Shown here piece after piece: positions 1 through 5,429 of a stretch of 5,429 nt of DNA. Both the position numbers and the translations under genes were made by a program. The stretch covers positions 1 through 5,429 of the forward strand of contig WOZT01000235.1 in NCBI GenBank assembly GCA_011620145.1, written 5' to 3'. The number at the start of each line of letters is the position of its first letter. The stretch's first letter is position 1. This DNA comes from Gammaproteobacteria bacterium (GTDB lineage: Bacteria > Pseudomonadota > Gammaproteobacteria > UBA5335). The notes beneath the pieces are model-generated. The model saw only the letters and a program-made list of their open reading frames with translations. It was not told where the DNA came from and made no database searches.

Positions 1-281
1 ATGGGTTGCAACTGATTGTTCAGCAATACAGCCGCATTGCCATCAAAACGAATCAGCGAACCATCCGGTCGACGTACGCCCTTGCGGGTGCGCACAACCA
101 CGGCGTTATATACATCGCCCTTCTTGACCTTGCCGTGCGGAATTGCGTCCTTGATGGACACCTTGATGACATCGCCAATGCCTGCATAGCGACGCTTGGA
201 CCCGCCCAGCACCTTGATGCACATTACCCGTTTCGCGCCGCTATTGTCGGCTACCGCCAACTCGGACTGCATCTGGATCAT
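1..281 (-). CDS. rplN: Large-subunit ribosomal protein L14, N-terminal 93 residues (partial)
   Basis: The gene runs off the low-coordinate end of the window. The 93 readable residues start [20 protein letters not shown] and include [19 protein letters not shown] (21–39), the GKVKKGDV segment (50–57), [16 protein letters not shown] (60–75) and [15 protein letters not shown]. They match E. coli L14 (123 residues), so about 30 residues are missing. L14 is a beta-barrel protein at the subunit interface of the 50S particle; in many bacteria it is the docking site of the silencing factor RsfS. In E. coli it opens the spc operon. The upstream ribosome binding site is loose: AAGGCGGA, with several bases between it and the ATG. 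No frameshift is visible. Confidence 0.97.
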   Translation of the reverse strand, partial: MIQMQSELAVADNSGAKRVMCIKVLGGSKRRYAGIGDVIKVSIKDAIPHGKVKKGDVYNAVVVRTRKGVRRPDGSLIRFDGNAAVLLNNQLQP

Positions 282-319
282 CGTTCAATCCGCCTTGAAA
301 TTCTGAATGGCACGCCGAA

Positions 320-583
320 TCAGTCCCGGCGACGCTCCACGACTTCCACCAGCTGCCAGGATTTGCTTTTGGAAATGGGACGTGATTCAACCACGCGCAC
401 CAGATCACCTTCCTGACAGGTATTTTCTTCGTCATGAGCATGCAGCTTGCTCGTGCGAGTCACATACTTCCCGTATAGGGGATGCTTGACACGACGTTCA
501 ATTGCGACGGTAATGGTTTTATCCATCTTGTCGCTGACCACACGACCCACGAGGGTCCGATTCAGCTTTGCATCTTCAGTCAT
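320..583 (-). CDS. rpsQ: Small-subunit ribosomal protein S17
   Basis: The 87-residue product [30 protein letters not shown]… matches E. coli S17 (84 residues), a single OB-fold protein. Conserved blocks are [29 protein letters not shown] (about residues 13–41) and a C-terminal part containing [18 protein letters not shown]17 is a primary binder of the 5' domain of 16S rRNA, in the body of the 30S subunit. The ATG is chosen over a GTG six codons upstream because of the well-spaced AGGA and the fit to the family. The gene starts 8 bases before the end of rpmC. In E. coli it is the last gene of the S10 operon; here rplN follows after 38 bases. Confidence 0.97.
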   Translation of the reverse strand: MTEDAKLNRTLVGRVVSDKMDKTITVAIERRVKHPLYGKYVTRTSKLHAHDEENTCQEGDLVRVVESRPISKSKSWQLVEVVERRRD

Positions 584-782
584 TGATCGTTTCCTGCTCA
601 CGCTTCGCGTTCATTGCCGTTTTGATCCGGGCAATGTCCCGGCGCACTCGCGAGAAATGATGAAACTGGGCAAGCTGTCCAGTGCTGCGCTGCATGCGCA
701 GATCAAATTGTTCACGCCGTAGCTTGAGCAAGACTTCCTGCAGCTGCTGGGGGCTCATTGCCTTGAGTTCATTGGCTTTCAT
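576..782 (-). CDS. rpmC: Large-subunit ribosomal protein L29
   Basis: The 68-residue product [31 protein letters not shown]… matches E. coli L29 (63 residues) in its two-helix antiparallel hairpin; the conserved [11 protein letters not shown] and [11 protein letters not shown] segments mark the two helices. A GTG one codon upstream would add a single Met and is less likely. L29 sits next to L23 at the tunnel exit. The start overlaps the rplP stop by one base (TGATG), so coupled translation is probable. The C-terminal tail, REQETIND, is a few residues longer than in E. coli because the frame runs 8 bases into rpsQ before its TGA. Confidence 0.96.
   Translation of the reverse strand: MKANELKAMSPQQLQEVLLKLRREQFDLRMQRSTGQLAQFHHFSRVRRDIARIKTAMNAKREQETIND
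591..595 (-). promoter_or_regulatory. Ribosome binding site deciding the rpsQ start
   Basis: AGGAA on the minus strand, inside rpmC; its AGGA core ends 8 bases before the ATG at 583. An alternative GTG at 601, 18 bases upstream and in frame, has no comparable site, so the ATG is preferred. Confidence 0.6.
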
Positions 783-1195
783 CACATCACCGTCCGCGAC
801 ACAAAGGCGGTCTTGATCGGCAGTTTGGCCGATGCCAGCTTGAAGGCCTCACGGGCAATCTCTTCGGTCACGCCTTCCATCTCATACATGACGAAGCCGG
901 GCTTGATCTTCGCCACCCAGTATTCGACATTGCCCTTGCCCTTGCCCATGCGAACCTCAATGGGCTTCTTGGTCACGGGCACGTCCGGAAAAATCCGAAT
1001 CCAGACCTTGCCGCCGCGCTTGACATGACGGGTCATCGCGCGACGCGCGGATTCGATCTGGCGGGCCGTCAAACGGCCTCGCTCCATGGCCTTGAGACCA
1101 AACTCACCAAAGCTGACGCGCTCGCCACCCTTGGCCAGCCCCTGGTTGCGGCCTTTCTGCTGTTTGCGATATTTGGTTCGCTTTGGCTGACGCAC
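782..1195 (-). CDS. rplP: Large-subunit ribosomal protein L16 (GTG start)
   Basis: The 137-residue product begins with GTG and reads [23 protein letters not shown], matching E. coli L16 (MLQPKRTKF, 136 residues). No ATG in frame near this point would keep the conserved QPKRTK start. The signature regions [22 protein letters not shown] (about residues 39–60), [19 protein letters not shown] (82–100) and [16 protein letters not shown] are present. Arg82 matches E. coli Arg81, which the oxygenase RoxA (YcfD) hydroxylates. L16 helps shape the A-site tRNA pocket and is needed late in 50S assembly. Its last codon and stop (ATG TGA) merge into the rpmC start: the A of TGA is the first base of the rpmC ATG. 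Confidence 0.98.
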   Translation of the reverse strand: MRQPKRTKYRKQQKGRNQGLAKGGERVSFGEFGLKAMERGRLTARQIESARRAMTRHVKRGGKVWIRIFPDVPVTKKPIEVRMGKGKGNVEYWVAKIKPGFVMYEMEGVTEEIAREAFKLASAKLPIKTAFVSRTVM

Positions 1196-1204
1196 GGTAC
1201 TGAA

Positions 1205-1210
1205 CCCCTT
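1205..1210 (-). promoter_or_regulatory. Ribosome binding site supporting the GTG start of rplP
   Basis: AAGGGG on the minus strand overlaps the rpsC TAA stop and lies 9 bases before the GTG at 1195–1193. No ATG gives the family N-terminus, so this site is what supports the GTG. Confidence 0.6.
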
Positions 1211-1883
1211 AAGCCTTGGTCTTTTCGCCGGCGTGTTCCGTCACCGGTCCATCGCCATGGAAAACTTCACCTTTGAAAATCCATACCTTGACGCCGATCA
1301 CGCCATAGGTCGTATGTGCCTCGGCGAGGGCATAGTCGATGTCCGCACGCAGCGTGTGCAACGGAACCCGACCCTCCCGATACCACTCGGTGCGGGCAAT
1401 CTCGGCGCCGTTCAAACGACCGGCAACCTGGATCTTGATGCCCTGCGATCCCAGGCGCATCGCATTACCCACCGCACGTTTCATTGCGCGGCGGAACATA
1501 ATACGCTTTTCTAGCTGTTGCGCCACACTTTCCGCGACCAACTGCGCATCCAGCTCGGGCTTGCGGATCTCTTCGACATTGATGCTGGCAGGCACCCCCA
1601 CCAGGCGACTGAGTTCTGCACGCAGGCGCTCGATGTCTTCACCCCGTTTCCCGATCACGATTCCGGGCCGGGCCGTGGTGACCGTGACCTGAACCGATCG
1701 TGCCGGACGGGAAATGCGGATCTGGCTGATTGATGCGTTGGCCAGGCGGCGGCGCAAAAAATCGCGGATCTGCAGATCCTGGTTGAGAAAATCGGCAAAA
1801 TCACGCTTCTCGGCATACCATGTGGACGACCAGTCGCGCACGATGCCCAGGCGAATGCCGATGGGATTGACCTTCTGACCCAT
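1209..1883 (-). CDS. rpsC: Small-subunit ribosomal protein S3
   Basis: The 224-residue product aligns with E. coli S3 (233 residues) through residue 206. The N-terminal part starts [19 protein letters not shown] type II KH RNA-binding domain follows, with its loop at [15 protein letters not shown] (about residues 74–88). The C-terminal domain includes [15 protein letters not shown] (131–145) and [22 protein letters not shown]. Arg131, Arg132 and Lys135 match the residues linked to mRNA helicase activity at the entry tunnel of the E. coli ribosome. The C-terminal tail is shorter and more acidic than the Lys-rich tail of E. coli. S3 sits at the mRNA entry side of the 30S head. GGGAG lies 8 bases before the ATG; stop is TAA, 13 bases before rplP. 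Confidence 0.98.
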   Translation of the reverse strand: MGQKVNPIGIRLGIVRDWSSTWYAEKRDFADFLNQDLQIRDFLRRRLANASISQIRISRPARSVQVTVTTARPGIVIGKRGEDIERLRAELSRLVGVPASINVEEIRKPELDAQLVAESVAQQLEKRIMFRRAMKRAVGNAMRLGSQGIKIQVAGRLNGAEIARTEWYREGRVPLHTLRADIDYALAEAHTTYGVIGVKVWIFKGEVFHGDGPVTEHAGEKTKA

Positions 1884-1898
1884 AGCCTGCGCTCCCGC

Positions 1899-2234
1899 TT
1901 ACTGCTGATCGCCAACCAGCACAGTGATGTGACTGGTCCGCTTGTGAATCTTTGTCCCCCGACCGCGAGCACGGGCATGGAAACGTTTCATGGTCGGGCC
2001 TTCGTCGACCCAGACCGCGGCAACGCGCAACTCATCGACATCGGCGCCTTCGTTATGCTCCGCATTGGCAATCGCCGACTCCAGGACCTTGCGCAGCAAG
2101 TCCGCGCCACGCTTGGGGCTGAACGCCAACACCTGCAGGGCCCGGTCAACCGGCAGCCCGCGGATTTGATCGGCCACCAAACGGGCCTTCTGGGCCGAGA
2201 TATGGATGTATTTCAACTTTGCTGAGACTTGCAT
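1899..2234 (-). CDS. rplV: Large-subunit ribosomal protein L22
   Basis: The 111-residue product starts [27 protein letters not shown]. coli L22 has 110 residues. An upstream start at 2273 would overlap rpsS and add 13 unrelated residues, and the ATG at 2234 has AGGG 8 bases before it. The helical core ([21 protein letters not shown], about residues 49–69) and the beta-hairpin that reaches into the exit tunnel ([20 protein letters not shown], about 77–96) are complete. Met82, Lys83 and Arg84, which are deleted in a classic erythromycin-resistant E. coli mutant, are all present. L22 contacts all 23S rRNA domains and lines the tunnel with L4. Stop is TAA, 15 bases before rpsC. Confidence 0.98.
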   Translation of the reverse strand: MQVSAKLKYIHISAQKARLVADQIRGLPVDRALQVLAFSPKRGADLLRKVLESAIANAEHNEGADVDELRVAAVWVDEGPTMKRFHARARGRGTKIHKRTSHITVLVGDQQ

Positions 2235-2250
2235 GGTCAAATCCCTATCC

Positions 2251-2523
2251 TTACCGCGCCTTCCGGTCAGCAACGTGACCTTTATAGGTGCGGGTGGGCG
2301 AAAATTCGCCCAGCTTGTGGCCCACCATATTCTCTGACACCAGGATGGGAACGTGCTGACGGCCGTTATGCACAGCGATGGTCAGGCCCACCATCTCCGG
2401 AATCACCATTGAACGCCGAGACCAGGTCTTGATGGGGCGCTTGGTTCGAGACCCCTGGGTCTCCAGCACTTTCTTCACCAAGTGGTGGTCTATGAAAGGG
2501 CCCTTACGAATGGAACGCGGCAT
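2251..2523 (-). CDS. rpsS: Small-subunit ribosomal protein S19
   Basis: The 90-residue product beginning [19 protein letters not shown] matches E. coli S19 (92 residues). A longer in-frame start at 2619 lies inside rplB and adds 32 unrelated residues, so it was rejected. GAGAG sits 6 bases before the chosen ATG. Conserved parts are TWSRRS near residues 33–38, [15 protein letters not shown] near 46–60, and [18 protein letters not shown] near 66–83. S19 is in the 30S head with S13 and contacts the A-site finger region of the 50S subunit. The basic tail is slightly shorter than in E. coli. Stop is TAA, 16 bases before rplV. Confidence 0.98.
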   Translation of the reverse strand: MPRSIRKGPFIDHHLVKKVLETQGSRTKRPIKTWSRRSMVIPEMVGLTIAVHNGRQHVPILVSENMVGHKLGEFSPTRTYKGHVADRKAR

Positions 2524-2534
2524 ATCGAACTCTC

Positions 2535-3362
2535 TTACTTGGCACTGCGTCGACGAACGATCATCTTGTCGGTGCGCTTGTTGCTTCGTGTCTTGTAGCC
2601 CTTGGTGGGCACACCCCAAGGCGTCACCGGATGCCGCCCACCGGACGTACGGCCTTCGCCACCGCCGTGAGGATGGTCAACCGGATTCATGGCGACGCCA
2701 CGGACGGTGGGACGAATACCACGCCAGCGCTTGGCACCGGCCTTACCGAGGGAACGCAGATTGTGCTCCGCGTTACCGACCTCTCCGACGGTCGCCCGAC
2801 ATTCCAGATGAATCCGCCGCATCTCACCGGAACGCAGCCGCAAGGTGGCAAAACCGCCTTCCCGAGCGACGATCTGCGCATAGGCGCCAGCGCTGCGGGC
2901 AAATTGAGCCCCCTTGCCCGGCTTGATTTCGATGGCGTGCACACTCGTTCCCAGCGGGATATTGCGCAACGGCAGCGTATTGCCCGGCTTGATCGGGGCC
3001 GACACGCCGGACTGAAGATTCGCCCCGACCTGCACCCCCTTGGGCGCGAGAATATAGCGTCGCTCGCCATCGGCATAACACACCAAGGCGATATGGGCCG
3101 TGCGGTTCGGATCATATTCCAAGCGCTCGACCACAGCCGGAATGCCATCTTTTTCACGGCGAAAATCAATCAAGCGGTAGCGCTGCTTGTGGCCACCACC
3201 TTGATGACGAACCGTGATGCGCCCCACATTATTGCGCCCGCCACGGGTTGACTGCCGCTCCACCAGCGGCTCGTAAGGGCCGCCTTTGTGCAGATCAGGG
3301 GTCTGTACCCGGACCACAAATCGCCGACCGGGCGAGGTGGGTTTGGACTTAACCAGTGCCAT
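2535..3362 (-). CDS. rplB: Large-subunit ribosomal protein L2
   Basis: The 275-residue product aligns with E. coli L2 (273 residues) almost without gaps. The N-terminal extension ([11 protein letters not shown]), the RNA-binding core with OB-like and SH3-like folds (IGRDFxR-type region; here [16 protein letters not shown] at about 72–87), and the C-terminal extension are intact. His230 in [10 protein letters not shown] corresponds to His229 of the mature E. coli protein, reported as essential for peptidyl-transferase activity. The C-terminus ends [20 protein letters not shown]2 binds 23S rRNA near the peptidyl-transferase centre and forms a bridge to the 30S subunit. The ribosome binding site is weak (GAG, 7 bases before the ATG). 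Stop is TAA, 11 bases before rpsS. Confidence 0.98.
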   Translation of the reverse strand: MALVKSKPTSPGRRFVVRVQTPDLHKGGPYEPLVERQSTRGGRNNVGRITVRHQGGGHKQRYRLIDFRREKDGIPAVVERLEYDPNRTAHIALVCYADGERRYILAPKGVQVGANLQSGVSAPIKPGNTLPLRNIPLGTSVHAIEIKPGKGAQFARSAGAYAQIVAREGGFATLRLRSGEMRRIHLECRATVGEVGNAEHNLRSLGKAGAKRWRGIRPTVRGVAMNPVDHPHGGGEGRTSGGRHPVTPWGVPTKGYKTRSNKRTDKMIVRRRSAK

Positions 3363-3376
3363 GATCGATCTCGCTG

Positions 3377-3403
3377 TTAACTGCGCGTTCGTTGCGCTAT
3401 TAA
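3377..3403. repeat. Weak dyad spanning the rplW stop and rplW–rplB gap
   Basis: The arms are TTAA (3377–3380) and GCGC (3383–3386) against GCGC (3394–3397) and TTAA (3400–3403), with a 7-base centre and a two-base mismatch on each side. As RNA this would be two 4-base-pair stems around an internal loop. There is no following T tract, so it is not a terminator. It may be chance; the symmetry itself is visible in the sequence. Confidence 0.25.
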
Positions 3404-3696
3404 GGATTCACGGCCAATTCAATACGACTGTCTTCAGACAGTCGCACATAGGCCTTGCGGGTGCCGTTGCGCTTGCCGTGGAAACGGCCATGACGCTTGA
3501 TCTTCCCCTTCAGGTTGACCACGTTCACCGCCAGCACCTGCACGCCGAAGAGAGACTCAACCGCCGCCTTGATCTCACCCTTGGTGGCATCACGGCAGAC
3601 CTTGAATACAGCCTGGTTGCCCTGATCAGCCAAACGGGTGGACTTCTCGGTCACCACAGGCTCAAGCAGAACCTGCAAAATGCGCTCTTGATTCAT
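3400..3696 (-). CDS. rplW: Large-subunit ribosomal protein L23
   Basis: The 98-residue product starts [20 protein letters not shown] and matches E. coli L23 (100 residues). An upstream in-frame start at 3792 would add 32 residues with no family counterpart, so it was not used. The ATG at 3696 overlaps the rplD stop as ATGA and has AAGGG 8 bases upstream inside rplD. Glu17 corresponds to E. coli Glu18, the contact point for trigger factor at the tunnel exit. The block [17 protein letters not shown] and the basic loop [22 protein letters not shown] are typical. L23 sits on the rim of the exit tunnel and docks trigger factor and the signal recognition particle. Stop is TAA; 37 bases follow before rplB. 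Confidence 0.98.
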   Translation of the reverse strand: MNQERILQVLLEPVVTEKSTRLADQGNQAVFKVCRDATKGEIKAAVESLFGVQVLAVNVVNLKGKIKRHGRFHGKRNGTRKAYVRLSEDSRIELAVNP

Positions 3697-4307
3697 TGCA
3701 GCCACCCTTCCAGGGTCGCCAGGGCGCCCCGCTCGATCAGAACGTGTTCGGCGCCCACCAGGGCCACCGGATTTACGCGCCCAGCCTCGCAAATCTGCAC
3801 ACGGTAGAGATTGCGGGCCGCCAGGATCAGGCTTTCAGCAGCCGATTCCACCACCAGCAAAACACGTGCAGTGGGGGCGATGTTCCATTGGGCGAGCTGC
3901 TCAACCAGGACGCGTGTACGCGGCTCTGTCACGGCAATGCGCTCAGCCACCTGCAAACGATCCTGACGCACAAGCTCGCTCAGAATGGCGCGCAATGCAC
4001 CGCGATACATCTTGCGGTTGACCTTTTGCTCATAATCTTGCGGTCGCGCCGCGAATGTGACGCCACCATGGCGCCAAAGCGGGCTGCGAATCGTACCTGC
4101 ACGTGCGCGGCCACTGCCCTTTTGCTTCCAGGGCTTGGCGCCGCCGCCACTGACGTCGGAGCGGCTCTTCTGCGCCCGGGTTCCGGCACGGCCGCCCGCC
4201 AGATACGCAGTGACGATCTGATGCACGAGGGTTTCGTTGAACGGTGCGCCAAAGGCCACGTCCGAAACCACGGCTTGCGTGCCGCCATCCACTGATTTCA
4301 GTTCCAT
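3693..4307 (-). CDS. rplD: Large-subunit ribosomal protein L4
   Basis: The product has 204 residues when started at the ATG, which gives MELKS and matches E. coli L4 (MELVL, 201 residues). A GTG one codon upstream is the less likely alternative. The basic extended loop that lines the exit tunnel is intact at about residues 40–95, including GTRAQKSRSDVSGGGAKPW, KGSGRARAGTIRSPLWR and GGVTFAARPQ. Lys63, the position changed in some macrolide-resistant E. coli mutants, is Lys here. A globular part with RKMYRGALRAILSELVRQDRL follows. In E. coli L4 also represses its own operon by binding the S10 mRNA leader; this window has no comparable leader before rpsJ. The TGA stop overlaps the rplW ATG by 4 bases (ATGA). 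Confidence 0.98.
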   Translation of the reverse strand: MELKSVDGGTQAVVSDVAFGAPFNETLVHQIVTAYLAGGRAGTRAQKSRSDVSGGGAKPWKQKGSGRARAGTIRSPLWRHGGVTFAARPQDYEQKVNRKMYRGALRAILSELVRQDRLQVAERIAVTEPRTRVLVEQLAQWNIAPTARVLLVVESAAESLILAARNLYRVQICEAGRVNPVALVGAEHVLIERGALATLEGWLQ

Positions 4308-4310
4308 CAC

Positions 4311-4964
4311 TTATTCCTTCCCGCGCTGAACAGCGGCCAGATGGACCAGCACATCGCCGCCCTTGCAGCCAGGGATCGCGCCCTTGACCAGCAGCAAATT
4401 GCGATCAACATCGACCTGAATCACACGCAAATTGCGCGCAGTCGTTCGCACATTACCCATGTGACCGGCCATCTTCTTGCCTGGGAACACGCGGCCCGGC
4501 GTTTGGCGCTGACCGATGGAACCTGGCGCCCGGTGGGAGCGAGAGTTGCCGTGGGTCGCATCCTGCATGGAAAAGTGATAGCGCTTGATGGGGCCCTGAA
4601 ACCCTTTTCCGATGCTGGTTCCCGTGACATCGACCATTTGCCCGATCGCAAACTGATCGACTTTGATCTCACCGCCCACTTCATGGCGGGATGCGGCATC
4701 GGCGTCGTCCAGACGGAACTCCCAGAGTCCGCGTCCGGCTGCAACGCCAGCCTTGGCGAAATGCCCGGCCTGAGGTTTCTTGACCCGAATCGGACGGCGT
4801 TCACCCGTAGTGACTTGCACCGCGCAGTACCCATCCACATCCAAGGTGCGGACCTGGGTCACGCGATTCGGCTCCACCTCAATTACGCTGACAGGAATCG
4901 ACACCCCTTCCGGGGTAAAGATCCGCGTCATGCCGAGCTTGCGCCCCACCACTCCGATCGCCAT
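4311..4964 (-). CDS. rplC: Large-subunit ribosomal protein L3
   Basis: The 217-residue product aligns with E. coli L3 (209 residues) from end to end. The N-terminal block [19 protein letters not shown], the AGHFAKAGV…RGLWEFRL segment around residues 66–84, and the long internal loop [20 protein letters not shown] around 135–154 are all present. Gln154 corresponds to E. coli Gln150, the residue methylated by PrmB. L3 is an early assembly protein of the 50S subunit that binds the 3' part of 23S rRNA; its loop reaches toward the peptidyl-transferase centre. The extra residues lie at the N-terminus, around residues 85–105 and at the C-terminus. Start is ATG with AAGGTG 5 bases upstream, stop is TAA. 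The next gene, rplD, begins 3 bases later. Confidence 0.98.
   Translation of the reverse strand: MAIGVVGRKLGMTRIFTPEGVSIPVSVIEVEPNRVTQVRTLDVDGYCAVQVTTGERRPIRVKKPQAGHFAKAGVAAGRGLWEFRLDDADAASRHEVGGEIKVDQFAIGQMVDVTGTSIGKGFQGPIKRYHFSMQDATHGNSRSHRAPGSIGQRQTPGRVFPGKKMAGHMGNVRTTARNLRVIQVDVDRNLLLVKGAIPGCKGGDVLVHLAAVQRGKE
4315..4319 (-). promoter_or_regulatory. Ribosome binding site deciding the rplD start
   Basis: AAGGA on the minus strand lies at the end of rplC. It is 7 bases before the ATG at 4307 and only 4 bases before an in-frame GTG at 4310. The spacing favours the ATG, as does the family N-terminus MEL. Confidence 0.65.
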
Positions 4965-4969
4965 GTTTT

Positions 4970-4975
4970 CACCTT
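4970..4975 (-). promoter_or_regulatory. Ribosome binding site of rplC
   Basis: AAGGTG on the minus strand, followed by AAAAC and then the rplC ATG. The 5-base spacing and AT-rich surroundings make this one of the better-placed Shine-Dalgarno sequences in the window. It supports the ATG at 4964–4962 as the start. Confidence 0.7.
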
Positions 4976-4984
4976 AAAACAACA

Positions 4985-5013
4985 TTTATCTGAAAAGAAC
5001 AGCGCCTGCTCAA
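4985..5013 (-). promoter_or_regulatory. Candidate sigma-70-type promoter before rplC
   Basis: On the minus strand TTGAGC (5013–5008) and GATAAA (4990–4985) are separated by exactly 17 bases. Each matches four of six bases of the TTGACA and TATAAT consensus. A transcript would start near 4978–4980 and carry a leader of about 15 bases with the rplC ribosome binding site. It lies in the only gap long enough for a promoter. Matches this good can arise by chance, and no expression data are available, so this is a candidate only. Confidence 0.3.
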
Positions 5014-5062
5014 CCTGCTCCGGACCTGAACCTACCGCCAAGCCCACCAATTGAGACCAGAC

Positions 5063-5377
5063 TCAATACAACTTCAGCTGAACATGAACGCCGGCGGCCA
5101 GATCAAGCTTCATCAGGGCATCCACCGTTTTTTCGGTTGGATCGATGATCTCCATCACCCGCTTATGGGTGCGAATCTCATACTGATCGCGCGCGTCCTT
5201 GTTGACGTGGGGAGACACCAGAACTGTAAAGCGTTCCTTATCTGTGGGCAGAGGGATCGGTCCCTTCACCTGGGCGCCTGTACGCTTGGCGGTATCCACG
5301 ATCTCGCGCGCCGACTTGTCGACCAAGCGGTGGTCAAAACCCTTCAAACGGATGCGAATGCGCTGCTGGTTGGCCAT
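5063..5377 (-). CDS. rpsJ: Small-subunit ribosomal protein S10 (NusE)
   Basis: The 104-residue product matches the S10 family over its full length (E. coli S10 has 103 residues). Recognisable blocks are [14 protein letters not shown] at the N-terminus, [17 protein letters not shown] near residues 29–45, [19 protein letters not shown] in the middle, and [15 protein letters not shown] near the end. S10 sits in the head of the 30S subunit. As NusE it also pairs with NusB and contacts NusG, linking transcription antitermination to translation. The start is ATG, since [12 protein letters not shown] fits the family N-terminus, and the stop is TGA. The tail ends QLKLY, where many relatives end in Gly. 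It is the first ribosomal-protein gene of the cluster, 3 bases after tuf and 98 bases before rplC. Confidence 0.98.
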   Translation of the reverse strand: MANQQRIRIRLKGFDHRLVDKSAREIVDTAKRTGAQVKGPIPLPTDKERFTVLVSPHVNKDARDQYEIRTHKRVMEIIDPTEKTVDALMKLDLAAGVHVQLKLY

Positions 5378-5380
5378 GAC

Positions 5381-5429
5381 TTACTTCAGCACCTTGGAGA
5401 CGACGCCGGCGCCGACGGTACGGCCGCCT
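5381..5429 (-). CDS. tuf: Elongation factor Tu, C-terminal end only (partial)
   Basis: Only the last 15 codons and a TAA stop (5383–5381) are inside the window. They read [15 protein letters not shown], which is the end of the C-terminal beta-barrel (domain 3) of bacterial EF-Tu; E. coli ends [17 protein letters not shown]-Tu is the cytoplasmic GTPase that carries aminoacyl-tRNA to the ribosomal A site. The G domain lies outside the window and cannot be judged. The gene ends 3 bases before rpsJ, so it is probably co-transcribed with the ribosomal-protein genes. Whether this is tufA or a second copy cannot be told from here. The identification rests on a short but highly conserved tail plus the expected genomic position. 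Confidence 0.93.
   Translation of the reverse strand, partial: GGRTVGAGVVSKVLK
5390..5395 (-). promoter_or_regulatory. Probable ribosome binding site of rpsJ inside tuf
   Basis: On the minus strand AAGGTG lies 12 bases before the rpsJ ATG. The same six bases are the Lys and Val codons of the EF-Tu tail. The spacing is longer than the usual 5–9 bases, and only 3 bases separate the tuf stop from the rpsJ start. Reinitiation by ribosomes that have just finished tuf is therefore a likely contributor; that part is inference. Confidence 0.45.

Larger units (their letters stand above)
4965..5062 (-). other. 98-base rpsJ–rplC intergenic region
   Basis: This is the longest non-coding stretch in the window; from memory the E. 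coli counterpart is only about 30 bases. Read on the minus strand it contains CAGG three times at roughly 10-base intervals, a promoter-like pair of hexamers, and a good Shine-Dalgarno sequence for rplC. No GC-rich hairpin followed by a T tract was found, so there is no sign of an intrinsic terminator. No plausible small gene was seen. Confidence 0.8.

Noticed and set aside
2524..2619. N-terminal extension of S19 by 32 residues
   Set aside because: It overlaps the end of rplB and is not found in the S19 family; [10 protein letters not shown] is the standard start.
2378..2926. Plus-strand open frame of 182 codons spanning rpsS and rplB
   Set aside because: It crosses two certain minus-strand genes and their junction and has no family resemblance or convincing start region.
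2631..3251. Plus-strand open frame of 206 codons opposite rplB
   Set aside because: It is a shadow of the L2 gene with no recognisable domain; the minus-strand frame is unambiguous.
3697..3792. N-terminal extension of L23 by 32 residues
   Set aside because: It lies within rplD, reads as Gly/Arg-rich out-of-frame sequence, and has no counterpart in the L23 family; the ATG at 3696 has a proper ribosome binding site.
4341..5054. Long open frame on the plus strand (237 codons) opposite rplC and the rpsJ–rplC gap
   Set aside because: It is antisense to a certain L3 gene, its translation resembles no protein family I recognise, and long antisense frames are expected in GC-rich, codon-biased genes.
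4965..5062. Intrinsic terminator between rpsJ and rplC
   Set aside because: The strand shows short T-rich pieces (CTTTTC, TGTTTTAAGG) but no GC-rich hairpin directly before a T run.
1..5429. Mobile element, CRISPR array, tRNA or rRNA gene, or novel system hidden in the window
   Set aside because: Coding sequence of conserved ribosomal proteins fills almost all of the window; no spaced direct repeats, transposase-like frames, tRNA cloverleaf or composition breaks were seen.

Overview
The window is a stretch of the conserved bacterial S10–spc ribosomal-protein cluster. Every gene lies on the minus strand, so the biological order runs from high to low coordinates: tuf (last 15 codons only) – rpsJ – rplC – rplD – rplW – rplB – rpsS – rplV – rpsC – rplP – rpmC – rpsQ – rplN (first 93 codons only). 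Eleven genes are complete and two are cut by the window ends. Each was recognised from protein similarity recalled from memory, mainly against the E. coli proteins.

The gene order, the EF-Tu gene directly upstream of rpsJ, and proteins that align almost without gaps to E. coli S10, L3, L4, L2, S3 and L16 point to a proteobacterium. A gammaproteobacterium or a close relative such as an Acidithiobacillus-like lineage is most likely. This is inference; the genus cannot be fixed from the sequence alone. Base composition is moderately GC-rich and looks uniform, with no sign of transferred DNA.

Layout: 5381–5429 holds the EF-Tu tail. After only 3 bases comes rpsJ. A 98-base gap (4965–5062) follows, the only sizeable non-coding stretch in the window, and it holds a promoter-like pair of hexamers. 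From rplC onward the genes are tightly packed: overlaps of 4 bases (rplD/rplW), 1 base (rplP/rpmC) and 8 bases (rpmC/rpsQ), and gaps of 3 to 38 bases elsewhere. No convincing intrinsic terminator was seen, so one long co-transcript with translational coupling is the simplest reading.

Together the products build the small-subunit head (S3, S10, S19), the small-subunit body (S17), the peptidyl-transferase surroundings (L2, L3, L4, L16), the exit tunnel and its rim (L4, L22, L23, L29) and the subunit interface (L14); EF-Tu delivers aminoacyl-tRNA. No undescribed system was found. The points worth a second look are regulatory: there is no room for an E. coli-type S10 leader before rpsJ, a promoter candidate sits inside the operon before rplC, and there is no separate spc leader before rplN.
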